This document shows, one piece after another, positions 23,651-34,975 of a DNA stretch of 64,000 nt. The notes under the pieces are model-generated. The model saw nothing but the letters and a program-made list of their open reading frames with translations. It did no database searches and had not been told where the DNA came from. This stretch comes from Eumeta japonica (taxonomy: Eukaryota > Arthropoda > Insecta > Lepidoptera > Psychidae): contig BGZK01000012.1 in the NCBI GenBank assembly GCA_005406025.1, positions 310,001 to 374,000 of the forward strand. The letters run 5' to 3'. Made by a program: the position numbers and the translations under genes. Position 1 is the stretch's first letter. The number at the start of each line of letters is the position of its first letter.

Positions 23651-25900
23651 TATGTTTCTGTTCAAAATATCGATAATGTCAAAAATATTACAGCGAAACG
23701 GGATAAAAACTAATTATTTGTTACTCCGTTGTATAAACAATTATTAAGCCGAATTTCAACATATTATTCTGTCTAGTGATTTTTGCGGAGTTTACGAACG
23801 AACACCCATAGACAGACGTATAAAAATTCTAAAGCCACTGAAGTGTATTCTGTCAACACTCAACATTTAGAATACAGCTCAGAAGGGTTTTTCTTGAATG
23901 AAAAGTTTTTAATGTACAGGCTTTTTATTTTTTACCCTTTTATGTAAAGTATAGATTACGATAATATAATTGTACCATAGATTAAAGCTAGTTTTAAATA
24001 GCTCGTGACCGACCAATCTATTTCAATACACACTGCTTTTTAATTAAACGTAGTCAATAATGTTGCCAGTCGAGCTCTAGCCTGCGCCGGTCCATTGTCC
24101 GTATCCTCACTCCGTACTGTATCCTCAGGCTTACGATTTAAATGAAAATAGTCCATTCATGCTTAGAGACAAATTAAACAAAAAAAATCAAAAAAATATA
24201 GACCCTAGGACCATCCCTGAAATTTCTCGCTATTTTCGAGTTCAAAGCGCTCGAAAATATTTCTGGTCGTAATTATCGAGCTCAGAAACATGACTTTTTG
24301 TGTATTTTATTTTGAAATTTGTGCATCAAGTAGTTTCATTTAAAAAAATGATATGATTTTGATCAACAATATTTATCGAGCGATTAAGTGAATGTGGTAT
24401 TCGATGCTGTTTTTTAGTAACAATAAGTAACGTGTTTTCAAAAATATTGTTTCATTGAGGAATTTCAACGTTATTTCAAAAAAGGATTTTTTGAAAATTT
24501 TTATGTCTATATCTTTTAAATTAAATAACCGTATTTAATTTTCTTTGCAACGTCCGCGGCAGTTTTTTACTGTAAGACATATAATTTTATTGAAAAAACC
24601 ATGTGTGAAGAAATGAAAAAGTTATTAAAAAAAAAAATACTTTTTTTGGAAATTTTTAAATGCCATTAACTTTTGAACGATTGAACTGAATTCGATCCGC
24701 GTTCCGATATTAGACTTAATTTTTAAACACTAAAAATTATATATCACATCTACTCTTAAGCTAGACTTGTAGGAAGCTCTCGAAACCATAATGTCACCCG
24801 AGTCCTTCAGGCCCAGTGCGACTTGTATAAAACAACTTTTTATTACGGAAACTTTGTCCTTAAATAGCGAAAGGACTACTGTCGCTTCGTCGGTTTGTCT
24901 TTTAAGCAGTTCGTAAAACAACTGCCATTAATTATTTCATTAACAAAAAATTAAAAAAAAGCTCTCAGCCATTAAAATGTAATTAGAGATTTTTTTTTCG
25001 TTTTTAAAGTCATTTGAGGAGTGGTCATAATGTTATATACGCCCCTAAAGCTTTTAATTTTGCGTTATACGATACGGTAAAAAAAATTTTTTTTCGTCTT
25101 TTCATCACATTACTTTCATTAGTTTCAGAAACAAAAGTTTTGACGATCATTTTCTATATTATGCCGGAAAACGTAAATAAACGTATATAATATTGTGTAA
25201 ATGTTACATAAAAATATTTTTAAATATTTTTTAATTTTATGTTGCGGGGTCTTTTTAAGAGGATATAAGAAATGGGTAAGATATGAGTAAGAACTATTTT
25301 GGTTTCTTTATTAGCTTTCGAAAAGAAAGCAACTCTTCTGCATACAGAATAAAAAATATATACAATATATATAGATACAAGAAAAACACTTAAATAAGTA
25401 AATTATTTTCTAAAATGTATTAAAGAAGTATTGTTTGAATACGAACTGTGCGACCAAAATAATGGTCACACCCGCGATATCACATTCGAAAAGCGCCTAG
25501 AATTAGTTGCCGGGTAATACTTGTCTAATATTCCACTACCGGGATTTCTAAGAAAGGGTATTAATTCGGAGCAACGCGTGTTGATAACTTCATGTCATTG
25601 GAGATTCTGGCCAACTTCCGACGTGTAAGTTTTATCACGACACTACCATTCACAGTCGGAGCAAATTATAGCTATTGTTGAGAAATCTACATACTCAAAA
25701 ATCTTTTTATTTCAAAATAGAGGGGCTCGGGGTCGTATTAACGAAGCACACTTAAGGTCGGGGTTCCGTGTCGACTGTGAAAATAGCAAGACATTTGTAG
25801 TGTTTCGCTATACAAAATAATGCATGTCTCGTTCTCACGTTACTTCTTGAGATGGCGCATCGTTCGAGCGACGTTTATTGATACGACCCTCGGACCTGGA
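23651..25900. other. Interval without recognisable gene
   Basis: AT-rich. The stretch 24190-24920 includes words such as TTCTCGCTATTTTCGAGTTC and CATTAACTTTTGAACGATTG that look like decayed repeat material of unknown class. No supported ORF. Confidence 0.35.
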
Positions 25901-25904
25901 ACCC

Positions 25905-26115
25905 CCCACTCTGGTCTAGTACGGACTAAGGGCCGTCAATGATTGTCGTCACCAATGCGATGATAACGTTCGCGACCGATTGCCTAACATATGTCTGGAG
26001 GCACGGAGCGAACGGTTTTATTTGACTTGAAAACTCATTAGCGAATTCCTGGTCAGGATCGAATCCCGGTACTTTCTGGTTCGAAGGCGATGCTTTTGAC
26101 CACTGCACCGCCGCC
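25905..26115 (-). mobile_element. tRNA-derived SINE, copy 2
   Basis: The minus strand starts GCGGCGGTGCAGTGGTCAAA (box A at about 26094-26109) and reaches box B GGATTCGATCC (26056-26066). A body with AACTCATTAGCG (plus strand), GAGGCACGGAGCGAACGG and the CGTTCGCGACCGATTGCCTA tail follows. This is the best preserved of the four SINE copies in the window. Confidence 0.75.
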
Positions 26116-26239
26116 GCTTTAAGCAGGTAATATTGACGGAGCGAGTTTCGAGCTAGTGAGTTTTTTATTTAATTTCCTCTCCCCCACCCCACTCCCCTCT
26201 CTATCACTCACCTCATCCTCCATAAGCCCACTCCCATTT

Positions 26240-26378
26240 CCATCAAATATCCTATTCCTACCTAGGAAAGTGGCAATTAATAGCTGACGTTTCAGGAGTT
26301 GCGAGTGCCCATGAGCGACAACCACCACCTACTCTCTGCTGGCACGCATGCTCGTTTGCCCCTCGAAAATGCTATAAA
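26240..26378 (+). repeat. GGTGTCCATGGGCGGC-family repeat, copy 2
   Basis: GTTGCGAGTGCCCATGAGCG, CTCGTTTGCCCCTCGAAAAT and a final CTATAAAAAAAAC correspond to the GTCCATGGGCGG...CCCGTTTGCCCC...A-tail order of this common lepidopteran repeat. It sits beside SINE copy 2 in the opposite orientation. Confidence 0.55.
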
Positions 26379-27645
26379 AAAAACTTTGAATATCATTTGA
26401 TTGTTCAAAAGATAAACTAGTTTCACTCTTCGTGAAACTAACTTATCAGCCCTTGAAGGGTTCCTATTCGTTTGCTTGTATCTTTTGAAGGGATTGAATC
26501 CTCAATGATGTTCCAACAGTATTCTTATCACATACAAAAAAATATTCAAAACGTAGTGTTTTTTTCTAAATACGTGGATATATATAAAATAATAAAATTG
26601 TATATCATGATTTATGCTGTGTCTCTGTTTTAATATAGTTATAAAATATTTTTTAATTATTCATAAAATTCTTATCGTGAATATTAATGCAACAATGTGC
26701 CGATTATATTTCTCTTATCATGCCATTAAATTTTTTCTGTTGTTCAGCACTTACACTAGCCCTTATTCAAGCAGATTATGTGATTGAAGATTCCCTATCA
26801 CACGACTCTGCTTCACTATTACATAGCAAATGTTAAATTAAAAAAAAATATTACTTGTATCAAATGAACATACATATAAGTATATGGACGTTATCCAGAA
26901 AGTGGATATTCTAAATTTATATTATGATGAATAGACAATGGCATCAAGTGATACTTTTAGACTTTTTTTTTATAAACTAAAAAATCGTTTTTTTTTATAT
27001 TATATGATATTGTAATTTGTTTGAATAAGATAATATGCCAAGAGCTTATGCGTTATCGATTGAAACTATTATGTTTGCTCCATTGCTTGCACAGAAATAA
27101 ATATATTGTAGAATTTATACATTTAGTTTTATAATATACCAATTCTGCCTTATAAGCCTATTAGTAATATTACGGTGAAATATTAACGCATTTGAACGGA
27201 TCGTTAATTGGAGCAAAATATTAAGTAAATGATTTTACTGAGGACTAATTATTTGCTTTTAAGTATTTGTGAAATTTCAAACCGTTCTGTGGAGTATCTA
27301 AGAACTTGTCCATTGAGCGAAATCCCTTACCAACAACGTATTTGCCTCGTGGATCTTACAAAGTTTTCTTCAGCAAATTGGAAAAAACCTCTAATATTAA
27401 TGTTCAATTAATCAATGAAATAAAGCAAAATCAAATTAAATAATGATCGATATTGATTAGTTACATTTACATTTATTATTCGCGCATTAAGCAGAGTTAA
27501 TTTAAATAACCCTATACACAAAAACAATGATCCTTTGCGGGACGCTCGGAAGATGTGACTTAACGAAACTATTTTATGTAGAAGATATGCATGATCTAAG
27601 GAAATAAATATGGCGTCATCAAAAACAAACTATTCAGATTTTTTT
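26379..27645. other. Interval without recognisable gene
   Basis: AT-rich, no gene recognised. The plus frame at 27229-27411 has no known motif. Confidence 0.4.
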
Positions 27646-27649
27646 AGAA

Positions 27650-28052
27650 AAAAAAATTGCTTGTCGGTAAAGTCGGTTTACGGACGATAATTTTACGTAA
27701 TAATGTAATAAGAAAACATTGACGAAAAATTGCATTCTTTTATGAATTTAATTGAATTATTATCACTGAATTATCATTATTTTGTATAATACAAAAGAGT
27801 TGATTGAAAATGACAATGTTTTCGATAAATTAACATTTATTTGCATTTGTTAATTCAAATATTTTTCTACTTAAATTATACAGTAACGAGATAGATGCGT
27901 CACAAGTCGAACGCTTAGACCAATCGTGCCTCTCTATTGTTCCGCGCTCGCGCTCGCACGCTCGGCTCAGGCGGAACGCGACAGAGTCATGCTTTTTCGT
28001 GCGTGCAGCCGGCGTTCATCGATTTATAAGACGTTATCACGTCAAAATATTC
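27650..28052 (+). mobile_element. MITE-like element with GACGTTRTCACGTC end, copy 2
   Basis: It opens AAAATTGCTTGTCGGTAAAG, TCGGTTTACGGACGATAATT and TTACGTAATAATG. It closes GATTTATAAGACGTTATCAC and GTCAAAATA. A CpG-rich interior block (CCGCGCTCGCGCTCGCACGC) lies at the same relative place as in copy 1 at 19200. The copies share ends and layout but differ in the middle. Confidence 0.6.
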
Positions 28053-29035
28053 TCTGTTTAAAATATTAATTTAAATCCAATACTTTTTTTGATTCTTAAA
28101 GATTGAGTCAGTACGTTCTTTCAATCAGTTACTTCCGTGATAGCAACATTCGATGCTGCCTCTTACGATATTACTGTGATGATTGGTCGATGATAGCTGA
28201 AGTATGGAAGAGTGTTACAGACACTTAAGAGCGCGTGACCACCCGTTGTTGTCATACACGGAATGTCAATATAATAGTTTCGGTAACTGCAGCCGTCGCG
28301 CGACCTTCACGTAAATCGTCACACGCGATCACGTCCACGTCCGAATTCAATGAGCCAGGAGTACACGGAACTGCGGGATGGGGCTTCATCACCGACTGTC
28401 AATTGACGTCTCTTGTATCTCTCTTATTGTCCAACGTCAAAACGAAAATTGTAAAAGATCACAGCGCGAATGCGTATTGTATTTACTTGTCTTAAATACA
28501 TCGTGTTGCAGGCACAATTTCAAAACTATGTCACAATGAAAAAGAAAATTATAATCCCCACAAACGTAACTTACACCCAAAGAGTTTCATTTTCAAAATC
28601 CGTACTTATTTAATCAGTACTCTCATTAGAAAGTTCCACAAATTTTTAGTATGAAGTATGTACATGCATAATAATGGAAATCATTTGTTATCTTTCAAAA
28701 ACAGATATTTCTTTTTCGTTATTAAAAATGTCGGCATTATTGAAACTTATTATGTGATTAATTAAAATTTGTTATTTTCCCAAGAAATCGGTGTTTTCCA
28801 CGTCGTCAATCGATTCAAATCATAAGCAAACATACATTATTCATATATTAATTATAGCCCTGGATCCTTTCCTTTCATAAAATAAACATTTTCTAATCGA
28901 TGCCAATTTTTTTCATACGCGTTTACAAGTTCCTTTATCGGTTACGTTTTCTAATGCAGAACAGCAATAAACAAAATATACGTATGTATGTCGAACGACG
29001 CACACGGCGACAAGAATTTTCAAAATTAATCAGTT
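28053..29035. other. Interval without recognisable gene
   Basis: An 86-codon plus frame at 28235-28495 passes through moderately GC-rich DNA without a recognisable motif. The rest is AT-rich. Confidence 0.35.
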
Positions 29036-29039
29036 ATAT

Positions 29040-29260
29040 CACCTGTCTGCGAAACCTTGCGTTACGAGCGCGGCGCTCGCTCGACGCGGTTGCGCAACCT
29101 GGACGCCGGCGCCGCGTCGCGGCTGGCGCTTTTCGTCGGCCGTGCGGTCGACTTTCGGATTTTAATTGGACTTTCTGGGGAGATGGAAAACGTTGACCGA
29201 AAACTCAGAAAATTGTTCGCGATCGTCTTCTTAGAGGGGATGTATCGAGCGAAATAGTGC
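29040..29260. promoter_or_regulatory. CpG-rich patch, possible exon or promoter
   Basis: CGCGGCGCTCGCTCGACGCG and CGCCGGCGCCGCGTCGCGGC make a sharp CpG island in AT-rich DNA. Two overlapping plus frames stay open: one ends MENVDRKLRKLFAIVFLEGM then YRAK and a stop at 29257. The peptide is not recognised. The patch lies directly before the 71-bp minisatellite. Confidence 0.25.
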
Positions 29261-29304
29261 ATGTATTTAATATCAATTTAACGATTCCATTAAAATTTGG
29301 ATGT

Positions 29305-29700
29305 AAAGCGACAGTTTGAACACTTGTTTAATGAATCAGTGCGTCGCAGTGGACGATCCATTTATATTGAGAGAAATAAAGTGACACTTTGTACACTTGT
29401 TTAATGCGCCTGTGTGTCGCATTGGAGAATCCATCTACATTTTGAAAGAAAGCGACACTTTGTACACTTGTTTAATGAGCCTGTGTGTCGCATCGGAGAA
29501 TCCATCTACATTTTGAAAGAAAGCGACACTCTGTACACTTGTTTAACGTGCCTGTGCATCGCAGTGGACGATCCATTATATTGTGAAATAAAGCGACGTT
29601 TTGTACATTTGTTCAATGCGGTCATGCGTCGCAGTGAACGATCCATTTACATTGAAAAAAAAAGCGAGACTATGTACAGTACATCGCACGAAACTCTGCC
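29305..29700 (+). repeat. 71-bp minisatellite, about five units
   Basis: The word CACTTGTTTAATG or its variants starts at 29321, 29394, 29465, 29536 and 29606, giving periods of 73, 71, 71 and 70 bp. A sixth partial unit is at 29676. Each unit also carries GTCGCAGTGGACGATCCATT or a variant and AAAGAAAGCGACACTTTGTA. The unit is not a multiple of three, and the 97-codon frame across it is a by-product. A worn unit is detached at 29850-29945. Confidence 0.85.
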
Positions 29701-30104
29701 GCCGTGAAGTTAGTCTTGAAAGTGTCGTAATGGCGTAAAAAGGTAGTGCGGGGGAGAAATAGGAAGGATTGAAGAGCGTTATACTTGTGGATTCCTCATC
29801 ATCCGCAAACAATTCAGAGCAGCAGAGTCTCGTGCGTTGTGCCGTACACGTGTTTTAATAAACCTGACGTCGTAGTGGACGATCAATTTGGATTTTGATA
29901 TGAAGCGACGTGCGTAACGCGTCCGTATGCCGCAATGAACGAGCGTAAATATGATTTATAATAACTGATATGCCATCATTTATAATTGTATCTACTTATT
30001 GAATTATCATGGATATTTCAATATGATAAAATATAAATAATAAATAAAATATGATGAGATAAAATCTCATCCAAACAGAATTGGATGGAGCATTCATGGC
30101 CATA

Positions 30105-30167
30105 AGGGAACATACCCATACTACGTGACCCATATTTTACAATTTTTTACGTATGGGTATGTTCCCT
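30105..30167. repeat. Stem-loop with 17-bp perfect arms
   Basis: AGGGAACATACCCATAC (30105-30121) is exactly complementary to GTATGGGTATGTTCCCT (30151-30167) across a 29-nt loop. A smaller 8-bp palindrome (GATGAGATAAAATCTCATC) lies just upstream near 30054-30072. Confidence 0.75.
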
Positions 30168-30920
30168 AAGCGACTCAATTTTTTATCGGTTTTTTTTTCG
30201 ATTTTGGCTTTATGCGTGATGAAATTAAAAAAGAGCTACCCGTAAGTTTCTTGCTCGTTAAACTTCTTGCTCTTTCTTTTTGAAAGAAAACTGCCTTCCG
30301 AACGAGCGATGAATTGTAAATACGCAAATATTATGACATATTTCAAGTGTTGTTTTATAACATATGAAATTAAAATATTTTGAATTTAAATTGACCAAAT
30401 GTTCATATACATATTAATTTAGACTTTTATCTTCCGGTTGGCAACCACAAACAAGAAAATATGCTTGTCAAACTTACGACTCTGGTCAACAAGGGTTGTA
30501 ATATTTTATTGTGAGACTAGAGTTAGAAGCATTCTAGACGTCCTCGTGCACGCGTTTCTAGCTCAAATGTGAAGCCTCGGAAAAGCTACAAATTGCGTCA
30601 AAAATTACAAAACGATATTTTGATGAATATTGTGTGTCAAGATGAGATAATAGTTATAAATGTTAAATTTTAAGAAAGTTATTTTATTTATAATCTAGTT
30701 GTGTCGATTTAGTTTTCTTTATCGCGAATAATAAAAAGTAAATAAACTTTTTTCATGTATAATTTAAAACAAACTTATTTTCATGGCTTTACCCTCAATC
30801 GTTTTTTTTTTAAACGCGTAATAGATAAAGGAAACTATATTTTATTGTAATAAGCTCGCGGTATTTCAGGACATGAACTATTTATCTATTTACCAAACAT
30901 TTAGAGCAATTCTGCAGTTT
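30168..30920. other. Interval without recognisable gene
   Basis: AT-rich with no supported feature. Confidence 0.4.
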
Positions 30921-30924
30921 TCCA

Positions 30925-31132
30925 TTATAAGAAATACGAACAGTTAACAGAAAAATATTTAGTATGAACTTGTATTTCGTTGAAAATTGGTGCTTCCTCT
31001 GGTAGTAATTGCGCTTCACCTTTCTTCTTCGCTACGCACTGCTGCAAACCCGCCGTGTAACAATCAGATTCTTTCGTATTTAAGGTTTCTTCTGAATGTT
31101 GCGGGTCGTCTATCTGAAAATCTTTGCTAAAC
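30925..31132 (-). CDS. Possible terminal coding exon, unknown protein
   Basis: On the minus strand a pyrimidine tract TATTATTATTTTTTTAG ends at 31133. It is followed by an open phase of 68 codons to a TAA at 30925. The peptide starts FSKDFQIDDPQHSEETLNTK, has two cysteines in DCYTAGLQQC and a lysine-rich and then glutamate-rich middle, and ends NCSYFL. The charged, non-repetitive composition looks more coding-like than the neighbouring frames. No family is recognised and no upstream exon was found. It lies 330 bp downstream of the minus-strand endonuclease fragment, so it might instead be a transposon remnant. Confidence 0.25.
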
Positions 31133-31460
31133 CTAAAAAAATAATAATACTTCATATTACGTTTATGTTCTGGGTACAGAGTGTAACGAACGCTCTGCTG
31201 ACTTTAATCGGTAGAATTCAATTATTCAATATTAAATTCATGTCATTGTTAATATTAAAAAAAAAAGTGTGTCAGCTCCGACGCACGAATGGAGTTTACT
31301 GCTTTAAGATGATATCGTACATATAGATTAGTATAATGGTAAATGAAAGCATCTATTATATTATTCAAAGCATAATACACAATTCATTTATTTATGTTAA
31401 TAGTAAAATAATTAATTCGTCATTTAAGAAAATATTGAAAATAATTATGTTATACAATAA
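31133..31460. other. Interval without recognisable gene
   Basis: AT-rich, nothing recognised. Confidence 0.4.
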
Positions 31461-31465
31461 AATTT

Positions 31466-31763
31466 TTAGTAAGATGGATTTTCTCTATCATTGACGTTAT
31501 CTTGCGTAATGTTTATTACAGGAACAATAGCGGTATCATTAAACACTGAAACAATTGGTTTATGGTAACTAAAATATGATACATGAATGTCGGAAGATAC
31601 ATGTGTGATAAATCGTGAAAACATCGCATCAATAGTTCTACCATATCTAGTCCCTAGTGTTCTGTCAGAAATTAAATCTAAGTTCAGTTCATCTTTCAGA
31701 AATTGTACTAAACGGAAACCATCTTCTTTATTAAAATCTCCACCAAGTATACGTGGTATTTGT
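31466..31763 (-). pseudogene. Endonuclease/exonuclease/phosphatase-type transposon fragment
   Basis: The minus-strand frame, uninterrupted for about 98 codons, reads PRILGGDFNKEDGFRLVQFL, then LNLDLISDRTLGTRYGRTID, AMFSR, and VSYFSYHKPIVSVF before a TAA at 31466. The GGDFN motif and the D(A/L)xF...SYHKPI end match the last part of an EEP-type endonuclease domain that I know as an accessory of PIF1-helicase/Helitron-like transposon proteins in aphids and other insects. A TGA lies directly upstream of the frame, and the N-terminal part with the catalytic Glu is missing. It is a truncated transposon remnant. The Helitron attribution is inference; no Helitron terminus was identified. Confidence 0.6.
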
Positions 31764-31769
31764 CACATT

Positions 31770-32150
31770 CTGATTGATTGAAATGTAAACAGTAACCATG
31801 ACGTTTTATTTATTTCAGTAACCATGACGATAGCGTAACGTCATTTATCTAACACTTGATTTTACTCCCATAAAATTCCATACCCCGGGCCTAAATATGA
31901 AATCGATTCTTAAGGAGTAAACTCCAACAATTGTAAACGAAGATAAAATCCAATATTCACCTAAGAATTGCCTTAAAATCATAACAACGACCTGTGGTAA
32001 CACCGTCCAAGAGTATGTTTACATAAATATTTGCCGAACGCCGAGTGCATCAGACGGTCCGTCGGGGCGTGGACGCCGATAATAGGCGGCCGGTAAAATT
32101 AGTAAGAATGTAGCTCGTTGCAGCAGCAAATTCGTTTTTAAGACCACTTC
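31770..32150. other. Interval without recognisable gene
   Basis: A CpG-enriched segment (CGGTCCGTCGGGGCGTGGAC, 32050-32090) interrupts AT-rich sequence. No coding signal is supported. Confidence 0.35.
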
Positions 32151-32154
32151 ACGC

Positions 32155-32884
32155 GTATATTGTCTTGCCAGATGCTTTCATCAATTGTGTGGAATCGTGT
32201 ATTCATTCTTGATTCTCTACTGAAACGTAATGGAACCAAACCGTTTTTGAAAAGATTGATCATTAGTGACGAAAAATGAATTATCTACGACAAGAACGCG
32301 AGAAAAAGATCATGGCCAAAAGGCAAGCAAGCTCCACAGAGTATAGCGAAACTAGGATTGCCTCGCAATAAGTCGATGCTATGTGTATGGTGGGACCGGA
32401 AGGGCATTATTCATTATGAGTTTTTACCGCTGAACGAAATTATCAATTAGGAACTTCTACTGCCAATAGCTGTGAGATTTAAGCAAGAAGTAGAGAAAAA
32501 ACGGCCGGAATTGATCAACAGACGGTGTGGTTGTTTTCATTATGATTAAGTCAGACCACACATTTTTAGCCATTCAGCAAATATTAAGAGAGTTTAGTTG
32601 GGAACTGTTAATGCATCCCTCAGATTTTCACCTCGTTCGGTCTCTTCAAAATTCTTTAAGTAACGTTAGGTTAATATCAACAGAGGACTGTTAAAACTAC
32701 TTGTCGCAGTTTTTTGATCAAAAATCCCAAAATTTCTACAGCAATGGGGTTGTGTCGCTATTTACAAAATGGCAACAAGTTGTTGAACAAAATGGCATAT
32801 ATATACATTACAATTAAATCTAAATAAAATATGATAAAAAATTATTTTGAATATGTGAGTACGAAAAAACTTTTTCCCCAACCC
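32155..32884 (+). mobile_element. 5'-truncated mariner, copy A
   Basis: The plus frames encode the C-terminal two thirds of a mariner transposase: LLKRNGTKPFLKRLIISDEK, then KRSWPKGKQAP, LCVWWDRKGIIHYEFLPLNE, EKKRPELINR, FHYD, RPHT, and a final WQQVVEQNGIYI. The first catalytic Asp (SDEKW-type) is followed by TGA in place of the Trp codon. The HYD Asp remains but is followed by a stop. The YSPDL segment is largely lost, although MHPSDFHL keeps one Asp. The 3' end ACTTTTTCCCCAACCC followed by TA at 32885 matches a mariner inverted terminal repeat. The 5' repeat and the DNA-binding domain are absent. Confidence 0.75.
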
Positions 32885-32885
32885 T

Positions 32886-33484
32886 ATATGTTACTTAGTT
32901 TAATCATCTATTTTAAATCTTAAATCCATTTTAGAACTCCCACTTTTTCTTTCCGAACATGCACGGTTCTAGATGGGATCCGATAGCTACGCTTTCAAGA
33001 TACGACTTGGTCAGCGTTACACCCCTCACCAGCTGTTATCCAAGTTCTGATGACACAGTTGTGGCTTGTTTCGGGTTAATGTGAATACCTTTTATTTTTG
33101 CCACAAAATTTAATTAGTACACGAATTTGCCACACTATAAAAGCTCTGACCGTGTATCGCATTTGTTTAACGATATAAGGTATGAAGCAACAATGGCGTC
33201 ACAGTTGCGACGTCCGCCTCTGATAGAGGTTACACGACGACAATACCGGAAAACATCAACGTTTAGCATTTTCTTTTTAATTGCTATATAGATTGAAATA
33301 TTAATCAACGTTTGCTTTGAACGGCAAACAGAAATCATATAGAAGTTTTTATATTTGTACAATTTTCAATTGAATATTCATAGGCATCTTAAGTCCCAAG
33401 TCATCGAGTCAGTGTTGAAATCGTGAGTGCGTTACGGTCATCGGAGCAAGAGTCTTGTATTAGGAGAGGAGAACATCATCATAC
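32886..33484. other. Interval without recognisable gene
   Basis: No gene is recognised. A mild CpG stretch with GACGTCCGCCTCTGATAGAG lies at 33210-33240. Confidence 0.4.
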
Positions 33485-33486
33485 AA

Positions 33487-33771
33487 ATCTAATACTCTCT
33501 TCTAGGAGTAGACTCGTACTAGGAAAATCTAATGCCCTTTTCTAAGAAGACACTTGAACTATAATATATATACCTTCTAAGAGGAAACTCGTGCTATGCA
33601 AATATCATAGTTTCTTCTTAGAAGAGACTTCTACGAAGAGATAATGTAAATCTAATACCGTCTTATAATACGAGACTCGTGCTATGCGATCTAATGCTCC
33701 CTTATAAGAAGAAACTCGTGCTATTTTAATCTAACAGCCACTTTTACAAGAAGACTCAGCTAATACACTCA
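33487..33771 (+). repeat. 40-bp minisatellite, left part
   Basis: Units begin ATCTAATRC and contain TTCTAAGAAGARACTCGTGC and TAT. Starts at 33487, 33527, 33650, 33689 and 33729 show a period of 39-41 bp, with two more worn units between 33560 and 33640. About seven units. The array continues at 34976 on the far side of a mariner. Confidence 0.8.
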
Positions 33772-33773
33772 TA

Positions 33774-34973
33774 CTCAAGGGTCTCTCCAAAAGTATTAGG
33801 CTGTAGGAAAACTATATGGCAAAACACCAGATTTACCTATGTTTAAAGTAGTCTCCTTCAGCGACAATAAACGTCTGTAGACGAATTATCCACAAACGGA
33901 AAGCATCGCGCCAGTTGTTTACAGAAATAGAGTCAAAATATTCAAAAATAGCGGAGTCGATCTCTTCTTCTGGTCTAAAATGGCGATAACGATTTTTTTT
34001 TAATTGCTAACAACCAAAAGTCGCATATTCCGAGATCGGATGAGTAAGGCGAATGCTTGAAATATTGTAGTCTTATTTCTCTTCAAGAAGTTGACAGCGA
34101 GCGCAGCGGTACGAGAGAGTGCGCTGTGGTGGTGCAGTATTAAGCTTCTAATTCTAAAAGTACGGAGAGCTTCAGGCAAGCAGTGTCATGTATACCAGAT
34201 CACCGTGTCAGTTTTTTGTCTTTTTAATTTAATTGCTTTGACGAAACAAGTACTTCTGAACAAGACGGCATATATAAACTTTTCATCGCATATTTTCGCG
34301 ATGGTTGGCGTTGACCTATTTTGCTGACGTGTAAGCGAGTAACAAAAGGCAATGTACGTTTCGTCACCTGTTACAATTTTAGATATTAAACGGTGAACTC
34401 GTTTATAACTTTAATGTCTGTCAGCTGATCCTTGCACGCTCGGGTTTTTGCTGTTGTGTAAGATGATGTGGAACCCGACGAGAGATAATCTTTTTCATTT
34501 TAAATACATCATGTAAGATCTCGTACATCGCTGCCGATCCAACCCCAAGAGCATCCTGAACAATATGGTAGGTACATCAATTGTCTTCTTTGATCATTTT
34601 TGCGAACGAGTGCGACATTTTGTGGAGTGACTGTTGAAACACGCCTTTCCGTTCTTCATCTTGATGAAGAATTGCGTCCATTACAAAATTCTCTAGACCA
34701 TCCTAACACAGTGGCTCAATATGTGCTTCATTGTTAAATGCTGACTGTGTTCGTTGCACACATTGCTCTTCGGATAGGCGAACCTTAAAATCATAGTATA
34801 CCACAGCTCGCCACTGTTCACGTTTTAAATACATTACTTGTTTCACAAAAACACTTTACGATACCTGTTTAAAAACGCGGGAAGTCACTACTGCGCGCGA
34901 ACTTGCTGGCATGCACAATGATAACCACAGGGAGACAGTTTGACGGTATCTCATAATTCCAGAGTGGCCCTCG
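33774..34973 (-). mobile_element. Degenerate mariner, copy B, inserted in a minisatellite
   Basis: The minus strand encodes a worn mariner transposase. MYLKREQWRAVVYYDFKVRL (from 34834) is the N-terminus. IVTGDETYI carries the first catalytic Asp, and PYSSDLGICDFW carries the third. The tail NNWRDAFRLW and VAEGDYFKH is the usual C-terminus. Many frameshifts and stops are present. The ends are imperfect inverted repeats (CTCAAGGGTCTCTCCAAAAG on the plus strand at 33774 against ACGAGGGCCACTCTGGAATT on the minus strand at 34973). Each is next to a TA dinucleotide (33772-33773 and 34974-34975), the expected mariner target duplication. Confidence 0.75.
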
Positions 34974-34975
34974 TA

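Noticed and set aside
24190..24920. Words resembling a structured RNA (CTCGAAAAT and TTTTCGAG pairs)
   Set aside because: The pairs do not assemble into a consistent fold, and the text looks like decayed repeat sequence.
26050..26110. Possible tRNA gene from box B GGATTCGATCC
   Set aside because: The head does not fold into a full cloverleaf by eye and continues into a SINE body shared with three other sites.
29414..29707. 97-codon plus frame
   Set aside because: It runs across the 71-bp minisatellite; the repeated peptide is a by-product of the array.
31587..31781. 64-codon plus frame
   Set aside because: Antisense shadow of the endonuclease fragment on the minus strand.
33487..33771. Regular 40-bp array resembling a CRISPR
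   Set aside because: Eukaryotic context; units are imperfect tandem copies with no unique spacers.
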